Source: DATKRB01 sp963794215
GTDB lineage: Bacteria > Actinomycetota > Acidimicrobiia > Acidimicrobiales > RAAP-2
Length of the DNA stretch: 64,000 nucleotides
Reading direction: 5' to 3'
Assembly: GCA_963794215.1 (NCBI GenBank)
Contig: CAWCCQ010000003.1
Coordinates: 434,001-498,000 of the forward strand
A model generated the notes under the pieces. That model saw nothing but the letters and a program-made list of their open reading frames with translations, was not told the origin of the DNA and did not search any database. This document shows, in pieces, positions 43,295 through 53,625 of this stretch (position 1 is the stretch's first letter; the number at the start of each line of letters is the position of its first letter). The position numbers and the translations under genes were made by a program.

Positions 43295-43891
43295 TCACCA
43301 CGGTCCGAGCTCTGGCGCAGGAGCGCGACCGATCAACCAGGCCAGCACCTGGGCCGGGTCCGCACGAGTGACGAGTGCATCGAGCTCTTCTGCGAGCCAT
43401 CGCATCACGAGTGGCTCGGGCCAACGTTCCACGCCGTAGCCGACCGCGAGGTCGACGTGATGCGCCTCCACTTCGCGCCAGCGCCGAAACACGACGCCGT
43501 GCGCGGGGTACTCGCCTCCAAACGTCCCGCGGACCTCGTTCTCCCACGCCCATGGAGGAAGCTCGGCGAAGGAGCGCTCCACCGCGTGGGCGCTCCGTCG
43601 GACGTCGTCGACGATCTCAGCCGCCGGTCGCGTTGCGCCCTCCTCGATGGCCGCCGAGCGAGCCGCGATCCCTCCGACGTACTGCTCGAGCACCTCGCCG
43701 CGTGCGGCACCCGCGAGGTGACGGACCACGCTGTCGGCGTTGCGCGCCAGGTGACTCAAGACGTGCCCCCTGCTCCAGCCCGGCAGCAGGCTCGGTGCCT
43801 TGACCTCTTCGTCGCTCAAGTTCTTGATGGACTCGAGGAGGGCGGCGTGGGCGGCTCGGCAGCCGGCAATGGCTCGCCGTGGGACGGCCAT
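43295..43891 (-). CDS. Maleylpyruvate isomerase-type mycothiol-dependent enzyme family (DinB-like)
   Basis: This 198-residue protein has the four-helix MDMPI/DinB fold with LLPGWSRGHVLSHLARNADS (metal His), a central FAELPPWAWENEVRG and FRRWREVEAHHVDLAVGYG (Glu, His ligands). Such proteins use mycothiol and a divalent metal, consistent with an actinobacterium. Whether the substrate is maleylpyruvate is unknown; no gentisate genes are nearby. The start is ATG 43891. It lies 10 bases after the zinc-ribbon gene and is probably in its operon. Confidence 0.85.
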   Translation of the reverse strand: MAVPRRAIAGCRAAHAALLESIKNLSDEEVKAPSLLPGWSRGHVLSHLARNADSVVRHLAGAARGEVLEQYVGGIAARSAAIEEGATRPAAEIVDDVRRSAHAVERSFAELPPWAWENEVRGTFGGEYPAHGVVFRRWREVEAHHVDLAVGYGVERWPEPLVMRWLAEELDALVTRADPAQVLAWLIGRAPAPELGPW

Positions 43892-43901
43892 GGACGTGCG
43901 C

Positions 43902-44138
43902 TCAGTCGAAGAATTCGATGGTCGCGTTGTACGCCCCGCAACCACACACGAACGTCATCCCCTGCGCATCGCCTGGCTCCACACCCTCGAGGAGCAGCCG
44001 TCCGCACTGACCGCACGAGAAGGAGAGCGAACCCTCACCCCGCACTGGCGTCCCTTCGGATCCGGGACGACCCCCGACGACCGTCGTCGCCTCGGGTGCG
44101 GGGATGACGATCAACGGGATCACGTGGTCTTCCTTCAT
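43902..44138 (-). CDS. Small zinc-ribbon-like protein (78 aa)
   Basis: The C-terminal half has two cysteine knuckles, CGQCGRLLLEG and FVCGCGAYN, which suggest one zinc site. The N-terminal half, with IPLIVIPAPEATTVVGGRPG, is flexible. It probably binds zinc and may assist the MDMPI-type enzyme downstream. Its function is not known. Confidence 0.65.
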   Translation of the reverse strand: MKEDHVIPLIVIPAPEATTVVGGRPGSEGTPVRGEGSLSFSCGQCGRLLLEGVEPGDAQGMTFVCGCGAYNATIEFFD

Positions 44139-44576
44139 CCCGCGATCGTAGGCGCGGTGCGAAGATCCTCGACCAACGCCTCGACCGGCGTCCTCATCGT
44201 TCTAGGTCGATCGGCGTAGCATCTGGATGCGTGATGCTCTAGCTGCTCGATCGATGCCGTTGCATCGCGCGAGAGGCGCCCACGCATGAGGCGAGGGTGC
44301 GCGGCAGGGGACGATTTGCCAGGCACACAAAAGGGGAGGAGCGGCGGCTCCCCCCCTCTTGTGTGTGCAGCAGGCTGGGAACTGTGCTGCGAGGACCAGC
44401 GTAAGATCGGCCCGTCCCCACGGCGTCCCCCCAGCGTCTCTCGGGCCCAGAATCTCATTCTCCCCGGCAAATCAGCTCCCGAAATGCCAATTGTGCTCGC
44501 ATTTGGGACCTCATCGGCCCGTCCCAACCATTCTGGAACCGTGCGGGCAACCCAACGGCAACCCAGCGTCTGCACA
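44139..44576. other. Intergenic region with a long hairpin
   Basis: There is no convincing gene here. It contains the long hairpin at 44323-44368. The frame open over the whole region is not supported by a start or by composition. Confidence 0.5.
44323..44368. other. Long stable hairpin, function unknown
   Basis: GCACACAA-AAGGGGAGGAGC pairs with (G)CTCCCCCCC-TCTTGTGTGTGC over about 18-20 bp, with a short GGCGG loop. It is neither directly after nor before a gene. It could be a small RNA, a bidirectional terminator or a mobile repeat. Confidence 0.55.
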
Positions 44577-44810
44577 ATGGCTGCCATGAGCCTGATCGCC
44601 CCCACGCCTGGTACCTGCTTCGGCACCGTCGTGCGTGACGGACTGAGCTATCCGTGCCCTCGACCCGTCATCTGGCATGGGACCCTCAAGACCACCCGCA
44701 ACGGGTTGTGCTGGGAGGCCGATGCCTGTGAGCACCACGGCCGCAAGCTGATGGACCGCTACCGGGTGGGCATGACCGAGGTGGTGCGCTCGGGTCCTCA
44801 ACGATCGTAG
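44577..44810 (+). CDS. Hypothetical small cysteine/histidine-rich protein
   Basis: The start is ATG 44577 or 44586. The product (74-77 aa) includes GTCFGTVVRDGLSYPCPRPV, then GLCWEADACEHHGRKLMDRY. Four Cys and several His suggest a metal site, but no family is recognised. Composition is protein-like. Confidence 0.5.
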   Translation: MAAMSLIAPTPGTCFGTVVRDGLSYPCPRPVIWHGTLKTTRNGLCWEADACEHHGRKLMDRYRVGMTEVVRSGPQRS

Positions 44811-44982
44811 GGACCCGGTCGGCAACGACCGTTGGAGTCAACCGCGACCTGGATGGTGATCTCGGGGTCAACCACGCATGGCGCGAGCCCTCGTACACTC
44901 GTCGAGTCGCCGGCCAGGCGTCGACCGCGGCGACCGCCGAACGGCGGCGTCGACAGTCGGTCGCTGATCCGATTGCCGAGCT

Positions 44983-45856
44983 GTGGGAGGTGACCCGCTG
45001 CCACTGGTCCAGAGCCAGATCATCCCGATGTATGTGTACCCCGCCGACATCGCTGGGGAGGCCCTGGGGGAGCAGGAGTGGATCAATGCGACCGCCCGGG
45101 CCCGAACCGGCGACTGCGGACCCAGCCATCTGATCGCCAACGTGTTCAACGGTGCCGTAAACCCCGATGCCGTCCCGCCCCGACCCAACAGCCCACAGAG
45201 CGCCGACGGCTTTGCCGATCCTGCCATCGCGACCTATGCCCTAAAGGACTCCACTCTGCGCGCGCCCACGATCGATGCCGCCTATGCCTCGGTGATCGCT
45301 CGATCCTCGGCCACGATCCCGGTGCTCGGCTACGTGAGCACCCACTACGGCGCCGTGCCGCTCGGACGTCCCGGCGGTTTCGATCCGGGCACCGTGATCG
45401 GTCAGATCAACCTCTGGTTCGTGCTGTACCCCTCGATCGCTGGCATCTTCCTCGACGAGGTCAGCTCGAGCCCGGCGGACGGTCGCGCCGCCTATTACCA
45501 ATCCGCAAGTCGAGTCGCGAGGGGCACCACGGTGGCCAACGTGGGCGCGCCGCCGCCGACAGACTGGCTCCTGCGCGATGGCGTGGCGACCACGCTGGTG
45601 CTGTTCGAGAACGTCGCCAGCTCGTTCGCTGCCTTCGCTATGCCCGACTGGACCTCGTCCTACCCGCCCGAATCCTTTGCGGTCATCGCACACGGAGCCA
45701 CGTCGGTGGAGGAGGTGCGCCAGATTCCGTCACAAGAGCTCCCAGATGAACATCGGGTCCCTCTACGTCACCGACGGCTCCATGACCAACGGAGCCAACC
45801 CCTACCAGGCCCTGCCGTCGCCACCGTTCTGGCAAGCCCTGCTCGGGGAGTGCTGA
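44983..45856 (+). CDS. Spherulation-specific family 4-like protein, apparent frameshift
   Basis: The recognisable core is IIPMYVYPADIAG, an Asn-Gly rich strand, VLGYVSTHYG and IAGIFLDEVSS, as in the spherulin-4 glycosidase-like TIM barrel (possible catalytic Asp/Glu in FLDE). Near 45720-45740 the frame changes; the other frame gives SSQMNIGSLYVTDGSMTNGA and ends ALLGEC at 45856. No signal peptide is visible after GTG 44983, so the real N-terminus may lie upstream behind another indel. Probably an extracellular or wall-associated hydrolase. Confidence 0.72.
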
Positions 45857-45880
45857 GCCCCAGTAGGCCCGAGCTCGGGC

Positions 45881-47278
45881 TCAGCGGTCCTCGACGAGCG
45901 GTACTCCCGGTAGCGACGGTGGCCGTGGTCGGCGGTGCACCTCGTAGTCCGCCCACCAACGGTCGGCGCCGTCGGGTACGGGCAACCCGAGCACCCGGCG
46001 CTCGCGTAGGGCGTCGCGTACGGTCTGCTTCAGTTTGCGGAGACGATCGAGCTCGAATGCGCCAGGCTCGCCGTGACGCCAGATCGTTTCCTCGTGATGC
46101 CAGGCCGTGGCGCGGGCGGTGACGATGGCGTCGGTCGCGCCGACCGCAGCGGCCCGGACCGGGTCGCTCACGTCGGCAAGCAGGTCGGCGGCCCGACACC
46201 AGCCGTAGTCCATGTCGAGCAGCATCAAGCCCTGGGACACTTCGAAGGGCCCGACGACGTCGACGATCGGATCGATCACCGTCAGCGTCGTGCCCGGCGG
46301 GAGGGTCGGGCTGATGTCGGCCCGCTGTCGCTCGGCGAAGACGATGGCGCTGAAGGCACGCAAGAACACCCCGACACCGTTGACGTTGGTGAAATCACGG
46401 CGGTCGGGAGGCTGCTCGAGCGGCACGGCGACGACGGCGAAAATGCGGTCGGCGCCAAGGTGCAACGCAGGGAGCACGGGGATGTTCTGCAGCACCCCGC
46501 CGTCGGCGTAGACGTCGTCGGCCAGCGCGTGAGGGGAAGATCATCGGCACGCTCGCCGACGCCAGGACGCCTTCGAGCACATCGACTGGGCCGGCGCCCC
46601 GTCCGGGGACTGGCGTGCGCGCGTCGTCTTCGACGATCGTCCCGGACTCGGTCACATAGCGCAGGCGCCCGGCCCCGAGGGCCGTCACCGCAAGCCGTAG
46701 GTCGAGCCCCGGTCGAGCGATGAGCTCGGGGTCGACGGGGTGGATCCCGCTCGAGCCCGCGCTCTCAGCGCCGCCGCGAGCGGCTCGAGCGTCATCACCG
46801 ATCCCGAGTTCCCCCGCAAACCCCGACCGGCGCGGTGCAACGTCGGGACCGCTCGCAAGAGACCCAAAAGGACTTCGAGCCCGCGCCGTCCCGTCGTCGG
46901 CGCCGTCGGGACGCCACCCACCGTCGGGCCGAGAGTCTCACCAGGAATCGGAGGCCGAGTCCGTTCGGTGATGAAGTTGTCGATGGCTGCACCGAACCGG
47001 GTACCTCGCAGTGCGGCCAGCCAAGGCTGCGTACCGAAGAGCAGCTCGGTGTGGGTCATCGCCAGGAGGTCCTCACGCAGCTGTTGTGCCCGCCAGACGA
47101 ACTCCTCGAGCGTCCTGGCCTGAGCGATCACCGACCCGGCGATCGCGCCGGCTGACGCTGCGGTGATCACATCGGGCGTGATGGAACGTTCCTCGACGAG
47201 GTAGCGCACGGCGCCCGCCTCGAAGGCACCCTTGGCGCCCCCGCCGGCCAGCACGAATGCTGTACGGCCGCGGTCCAT
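45881..47278 (-). CDS. Patatin-like phospholipase, two apparent frameshifts
   Basis: The N-terminus has the patatin nucleotide-like loop FVLAGGGAKGAFEAGAVRYL and the Ser elbow AASAGAIAGS (the first G of GxSxG is Ala). The frame breaks near 46745, then again near 46540. In between it reads LAVTALGAGRLRYVTESGTI and VLASASVPMIFP; after it come DDVYADGGVLQNIPVLPALH (catalytic Asp in DGG) and the C-terminal helices. Joined length is about 465 residues. A serine-aspartate lipase is expected; inactive if the indels are real. It follows thiS. Confidence 0.78.
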
Positions 47279-47428
47279 GGGAGTTCATCCTCCCACTCGA
47301 GGCGCGGCCGGGCCAGGTCAGCGTCCGGCCGCGCGGTCCAGCGGCATCGACACCCCGATCGCTCGGGCCCGGTTGTTTCGCGCTCGGCCCTCGGTGGCCG
47401 GTTCGTTCGGCGCTCGGCGCTTGGTCGC

Positions 47429-47650
47429 TCAGCCCCCGGCGGCCGCGGTGACGATCTCGATCCGGTGCCCGTCGCACACGATCACCGAACCCCACCGCGA
47501 CCGGGGGACGACCTCGCGGTCGAGGGCGACGGCAATGCCGCGGTCGCTCGGGGCGACCTGGCGCACGAGGTCGGCGAGCGTCGTCCCCGCAGCGAGCTCG
47601 ACCGAGTCCCCGTTCAGCGTGGCCCGCACGATGGGCGAAGTGCCGTCCAC
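47429..47650 (-). CDS. thiS: Sulfur carrier protein ThiS
   Basis: This 73-residue ubiquitin-like protein ends in the essential diglycine (IVTAAAGG) that is thiocarboxylated to give sulfur for the thiazole ring of thiamine. The beta-grasp segments VRATLNGDSVEL and IAVALDREVVPRSRWGSVIV are clear. GTG 47650 follows the thiO stop by one base. The frame is open to 47689, within thiO. Expected thiG does not follow; a patatin gene does. Confidence 0.9.
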   Translation of the reverse strand: MDGTSPIVRATLNGDSVELAAGTTLADLVRQVAPSDRGIAVALDREVVPRSRWGSVIVCDGHRIEIVTAAAGG

Positions 47651-47651
47651 C

Positions 47652-48812
47652 TCAGCACCCTGGCTCGTCGGTGCCCATCCAGCCGGCACGCTCGGCTCGG
47701 CCTAGGTCGAACGGCTCGACCGCGGCCGGCACCTCACCACCGGTGAGCAGCGCCGCCACCGCCTGCGCGGTGATAGGGGTGAGCAGGATGCCGTTGCGGT
47801 AATGCCCGCTCGCCACCGCCAGGTGGGCTACCCGGGTCCAGCCAATGAACGGGCCGTTGTCGGGCGATCCGGGCCGCAGCCCCGCGCTCGCCTCGACCAC
47901 CTCGAGCTCGTCGACCGCAGGAACCAGGGCCCGGGCGTCACTCAACAGGTCGTAGACGGCTCCGGCGCGCACCGTGGTATCGAAACCCCGCTCTTCGCTG
48001 GTCGCCCCGACCACCAGCGAACCGTCTCCCCGGGGCACGAGATAGCAGGGGCGTCCGTGGACGAGGCCCCGGACCGTGGGCTCGAAGAGCGGCTCGGACG
48101 AGGATCCTTTGAGCCGCACCACATGGCCCTTCACCGGCCGCACTGGCGGCACCGTGTGGGGTGGCAGCCCGCCGACGTGGCTCGTTCGGCACCCCGCGCT
48201 CAGCACGACCGCCCCGGCCGAAAGCTCCGACCCATCGGCTAGACGCACGCCGGTCGCCCCTGCGCCGGTCACGATCACCTCGTCGACCACCGTTTTGCGG
48301 ACCCGGACCCCCGCCCGATCACACGCCACCACCAAGGCCTCGACCAGCCGGCGGTTGTCCACCTGATGATCGGCCGGAAGATCGGCCCCACCACGGATGT
48401 CGGGGGAGAGAATCTCGACGCGACGGCGGCACTGGGTGGCCGTCAAGCGGGTGGCCTCGAGCTCGAGCGAGCGGTAGAGGGGGAGCAGGTCGTCGATAGC
48501 GGCGCGATCGGACGCGTCGAGACCCACCGCGACGGCGCCGCAGGATCGGTAGCCCACCGCCGCGCCGGCCGCCGCCTCGAGCTCTTGGGCGAAGGCTCCC
48601 CAACGGGCGGCCCCGGCGGCCAGTAGGCCGGCAAGACGCCCTTCTCCAAAGGAGACCTCGCTGACCGGCGCCAGCAGCCCTGCGGCCACCCAAGAGGCGC
48701 CTCGTCCCGGCGCTGGGTCGATCACCTCCACCGACAGTCCGGCCCGGGCGGCCAGCCAGGCGCTCGCCAGCCCGATCGCCCCGCCGCCGACGAAAACCGC
48801 ATCGGTCCGCAC
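47652..48812 (-). CDS. thiO: Glycine oxidase ThiO
   Basis: This 386-residue FAD enzyme oxidises glycine to dehydroglycine for thiazole synthesis. It has FAD-binding VGGGAIGLASAWLAARAG, GASWVAAGLLAPVSE, VVLSAGCRTSHVGGLP and the C-terminal GHYRNGILLTPIT, all typical. The first gene of a thiO-thiS pair. I looked upstream for a TPP riboswitch and did not see one. Confidence 0.92.
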   Translation of the reverse strand: MRTDAVFVGGGAIGLASAWLAARAGLSVEVIDPAPGRGASWVAAGLLAPVSEVSFGEGRLAGLLAAGAARWGAFAQELEAAAGAAVGYRSCGAVAVGLDASDRAAIDDLLPLYRSLELEATRLTATQCRRRVEILSPDIRGGADLPADHQVDNRRLVEALVVACDRAGVRVRKTVVDEVIVTGAGATGVRLADGSELSAGAVVLSAGCRTSHVGGLPPHTVPPVRPVKGHVVRLKGSSSEPLFEPTVRGLVHGRPCYLVPRGDGSLVVGATSEERGFDTTVRAGAVYDLLSDARALVPAVDELEVVEASAGLRPGSPDNGPFIGWTRVAHLAVASGHYRNGILLTPITAQAVAALLTGGEVPAAVEPFDLGRAERAGWMGTDEPGC

Positions 48813-49037
48813 GGGTCGATCCTACGGTGAGCGGCTCAGCGCGCCCGTGGGGCGCCGACGCGCCCGACGGAACCCCCGGTCGGGTCGACGGGAGGGTCAA
48901 AGACTGCTGGTAGAGTCGCGCTACTGCTCCAGGGCCAGCGTCGTCCCGGGCGGCAGATCTCCATCAGTTGAGAGCCATCTGGTGAGCGACCTGCACGGTC
49001 GGGCGACGCAGACGGCAACGAGCCCGGAAGGACGACC

Positions 49038-52000
49038 ATGGCCCGTTCGGACCTTGGTGGCGCACATGTCGAGGGACTCTACGACGGCGCGCACGAACAC
49101 GATGCCTGCGGCATCGGCATGGTCGCCGATCTCCAGGGTCGGGCTACCCACCATCTCGTCGCGCAAGCCATGACGGTCAACGACCGCCTGGCCCATCGGG
49201 GGGCCTCGGGCGCCGAGGCCAACACCGGGGACGGCTCGGGCATCTTGCTCCAGGTGCCACACCGGTTCCTCGCCGACGTCGCCGCTGACGCCGGCTTCGA
49301 CCTGCCCGAGCCCGGGCACTACGTGACCGGATTGGCCTTCTTGCCCAAGGACACCGAAAACGCCGGCAAGGCAAGGGCCCAGCTGGCGGCCATCGCCGCC
49401 GAAGAGGGACTGCAGGTGCTCGCGTGGCGGGTCGTGCCCGTCGACGACTCGGGGCTCGGAGAGACCGCGCGCCGGGCGCAGCCCCACATCGAGCAGGTGT
49501 TCCTCGTTCCGACCCAGCCCATGGACCCCATGGCGCTCGAACGTCTGGCCTTCGTGGTGCGCAAGCGTGCCGAGCACACCGTCGACGACCTCTCGTTCCC
49601 GTCCCTCTCCGCCCGCACGCTCGTGTACAAGGGCATGTTGACCCCCGGGCAACTGGGGGAGTTCTACCCGGAGCTCGCCGACGAGCGGGTTGAGTCTGGG
49701 CTGGCGCTCGTCCACTCGCGGTTCTCGACCAACACCTTCCCCAGCTGGCCGCTCGCCCACCCTTACCGCTACCTCGCCCACAACGGCGAGATCAACACGG
49801 TGGCAGGCAACCGCAACTGGATGCGCGCCCGCGAGGCACTGCTGCGCACCGACCTCATCCCGGGCGACCTCTCACGGGTCTTTCCGGTCTGCACGCCGGG
49901 GGCCAGCGACTCCGCCAGCTTCGACGAGGTGCTCGAGCTCTTGCATCTGGGTGGTCGGTCGCTGCCCCACGCCGTGCTCATGATGATCCCCGAGGCCTGG
50001 GAGAACCACGCCTCGATGGATCCGGCTCGGCGGGCCTTCTACCGGTATCACGCCTCGCTCATGGAGCCTTGGGACGGGCCGGCGGCCGTCGTCTTCACCG
50101 ACGGCACGGTGGTCGGGGCCGTGCTGGACCGTAACGGGCTGCGCCCGGCGCGCTACTGGGTAACCGACACCGGACTGGTCGTGCTGGCCAGCGAGGTCGG
50201 CGTCCTCAACGTGCCGCCGGAGTCCATCGTGCGCAAGGGGCGGCTCCAGCCCGGACGCATGTTCCTGGTCGACACCGCCCAAGGACGGATCGTCGACGAC
50301 GACGAGATCAAGGCGAGCCTGGCGGCCGAGCATCCCTATGCGCAATGGCTGACCAAGGATCAGATCACCCTGGCCGAGCTGCCGGCCCGGGCCATGCTCA
50401 CCCCCCAGCACGCCAGCGTGGTCAGCCACCAACGCCTCTTCGGTTACACCACCGAGGAGCTACGCCTCATCCTGGCCCCGATGGCCCGGACCGGCGCCGA
50501 GCCCACCGGGTCGATGGGGTCCGATGCCGCGATCGCCGTCTTGTCGGACCGCTCGCGGCTGCTCTACGACTACTTCACCCAGCTCTTCGCCCAGGTCACC
50601 AACCCACCCCTCGACGCCATCCGCGAGGAGCTGGTCACCTCGTTGGCGGCGACCGTCGGGCCCGAGGGCAACCTGCTCGAGGCCACGCAGGGCTCGTGCC
50701 GGCAGATTTTGCTGCCCCAGCCGGTGCTCGACCGCGACGACCTGGCCAAGCTCATGTACGTCAACGAGCATGGCGAGACACCGGGGTTCAAGGCGTTCGC
50801 CGTGGACGGGCTGTTCCCCATCGCCGCGGCGGGCGACGCGGGGAGGCCGACCGCCCAGGGCGGCGAGGATCTGGCCAACGCCATCGCTGAGGTCCTGGCC
50901 AAGATCTCCGCCGCCATCGCCGAGGGAGCCAACGTCATCGTTCTGTCGGACCGGAACGCCACGACGGCGCTGGCCCCCATACCTTCCCTGCTCCTTGTCG
51001 CCGCCGTGCACAACCATCTCGTGCGTGAGCGGACCCGTACCCGGGTGGGCCTGGTCGTCGAGACCGGCGACGCCCGCGAGACGCACCACATCGCCCTGTT
51101 GATCGGCTACGGCGCAGCGGCGGTCAACCCGTACCTGGCGCTCGAGACGCTCGACGACATGATCGCCAGCGGGCAACTCGAAGGCATCTCCCCGCGCCAG
51201 GCCCACCAGAATTACATCAAGGCGGCCTGCAAGGGCGTGCTGAAGGTCATGTCCAAGATGGGCATCTCCACGGTCGCCTCCTACACCGGGGCGCAGGTCT
51301 TCGAGGCGATCGGCCTCGACCGCGACCTGGTGGCTGAGTACTTCACGGGCACCGCTAGCCGGATCGGCGGGGTCGGGCTCGACGTGCTCGCCGCCGAAGT
51401 GGCCGCCCGGCACCGTCTGGCCCACCTCGACCGGCCCACCGAGCGCGCCCATCGAGAGCTCGAGGTGGGGGGCGAGTACCAGTGGCGACGCGAAGGCGAG
51501 CACCACCTCTTCAACCCCAAGACAGTCTTCAAGTTGCAGCACGCCACCCGGGCCAAGCGCTTCGACATCTTTTCGGAGTACACCACCCTGATCGACGACC
51601 AGTCGACCAGGCTCGGCACCATCCGTGGCCTGCTCCGGCTCGTACCGGCGCCGACGGGACCGATCCCGATCGACGAGGTCGAGCCGGCCACCGACATCCT
51701 GCGCCGGTTCTCCACCGGGGCGATGTCGTACGGGTCGATCTCGGCCGAGGCGCACGAGACCCTGGCGATCGCCATGAACCGCATCGGTGGCCGCTCGAAC
51801 ACCGGGGAAGGGGGCGAAGACCCCGAGCGGTTCGTCCCCGACGCCAATGGCGACCTCCGGCGCAGCGCGATCAAGCAGGTCGCCTCCGGTCGGTTCGGGG
51901 TGACCAGCGAGTACCTGGTGAACGCCGACGACCTGCAGATCAAGATCTCCCAGGGAGCCAAGCCCGGGGAGGGCGGACAACTCCCCGGGGCCAAGGTCTA

Positions 52001-53625
52001 CCCGTGGATCGCGCGGACCCGCTACTCGACGCCGGGGGTGGGGCTGATCTCCCCGCCCCCGCACCACGACATTTACTCGATCGAGGACATCGCCCAGCTG
52101 ATCCACGACCTCAAGTCGGCCAACCCCGAGGCCCGGGTGCACGTGAAGCTGGTCGCCGAGGTCGGTGTGGGCACGGTCGCCGCCGGGGTGGCCAAGGCAC
52201 ACTCCGACGTCGTGCTCATCTCGGGCCACGACGGCGGAACCGGCGCCGCACCCCTCACCTCCCTCAAGCACGCCGGAATCCCCTGGGAGCTCGGCCTGGC
52301 CGAGACCCAGCAGACGCTGATGCTGAACGGCTTGCGTGATCGGATCGTCGTGCAGGTCGACGGCCAGCTGAAGACCGGTCGCGACGTCGTGATCGGCGCA
52401 CTGCTCGGGGCCGAGGAGTTCGGCTTTGCTACTGCGCCACTGGTCGTGTCGGGGTGCATCATGATGCGCGTCTGCCATCTCGACACCTGCCCGGTCGGGA
52501 TCGCCACCCAGAACCCCCGGCTTCGGGAACGCTTCAGCGGGAAGCCCGAGTTCGTGACCACGTTCTTCGAGTTCATCGCCCACGAGGTGCGCCAGCACCT
52601 GGCCAGCCTGGGCCTGCGCTCGCTCGACGAGGCGATCGGCCGCGCCGACCTGCTCGACACGACCGAGGTCGTCAACCACTGGAAGGCCTCGGGTCTCGAC
52701 CTGAGCCCAGTGCTGGCCGTGCCGGGTTCGCCCTACGACACCGCCGCGCGCCAGACCCGATCACAGGACCACGGCCTCGAGCGCGCCCTGGACCATCGCT
52801 TCCTTCCGGCGTGCCAGGTCGCCATCGACGAGGGAACCCCGGTCCGAGTAGAGCTGCCGATCGCCAACGTCGACCGGACCGTCGGGACGTTGCTCGGCTC
52901 GGCCATCACCCGGCGCCACGGCGCGGCGGGACTGCCCGATGGCACCATCACGCTGACCTTCAATGGCTCGGCGGGCCAGAGCTTCGGTGCCTTCGTCCCC
53001 CGAGGCGTCACCATGCGCCTGCTCGGCGACGCCAACGACTACCTGGGCAAGGGGCTCTCAGGAGGGCGCCTGGTCGTGCGACCGCCCCTCGAGTCGCGCT
53101 TCGTGGCCGAGGACCAGATCATCGCCGGCAACGTCATCTTGTACGGGGCGACGGGCGGCGAGGTGTTCATCCGGGGTCAGGTGGGCGAGCGGTTCTGCGT
53201 GCGTAACTCGGGTGCCGTCGCGGTCGTAGAGGGCATCGGCGACCACGGGTGCGAGTACATGACCGGCGGTCGGGTGGTGGTCCTCGGGCCCACCGGGCGC
53301 AACTTCGGTGCCGGCATGTCGGGGGGCATCGCCTTCGTCCACGATCCGGATCGCACCTTCGCGCAGCGCTTCAACCCTGAGCTGGTCGACGTCGAGCCGC
53401 TCGGACCCGAACGACCACGAGTGGGTGTTCTCGATGATCCTGCGCCACCGCGAAGAGACGGGTTCCCCGGTGGCCACCCGTCTCCTGTCCGATTGGCAAC
53501 GTTCTCAGCTCGACCTGGTCAAGGTCATGCCCCGCGACTTCCGGCGGGTCCTCGAAGCCACTGCGTTGGCCGAGAGCGAGGGACGGTCCGTCGACGACGC
53601 CGTCATGGCGACCGCCCATGGGTAA
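49038..53625 (+). CDS. gltB: Glutamate synthase large subunit, apparent frameshift near C-terminus
   Basis: This about 1530-residue NADPH-GOGAT alpha subunit has a short propeptide, then C24 in HEHDACGIGMVAD, the nucleophile of the class II amidotransferase domain. Later features are TNTFPSWPLAHPYRYLAHNG, the FMN domain GEGGEDPERFVPD, the cluster motif CHLDTCPVGIATQ and the C-terminal beta helix GGRVVVLGPTGRNFGAG. At about 53402 one base too many shifts the frame; removing it gives EPLDPNDHEWVFSMILRH, with stop TAA 53623-53625. It overlaps gltD by eight bases. Confidence 0.95.

Noticed and set aside
48813..49037. TPP riboswitch upstream of thiO
   Set aside because: The CUGAGA and ACCUGAUCUGG cores were not found on either strand.
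50460..52679. A 739-codon antisense open frame over gltB
   Set aside because: Opposite strand of a highly conserved gene; composition of a shadow frame.
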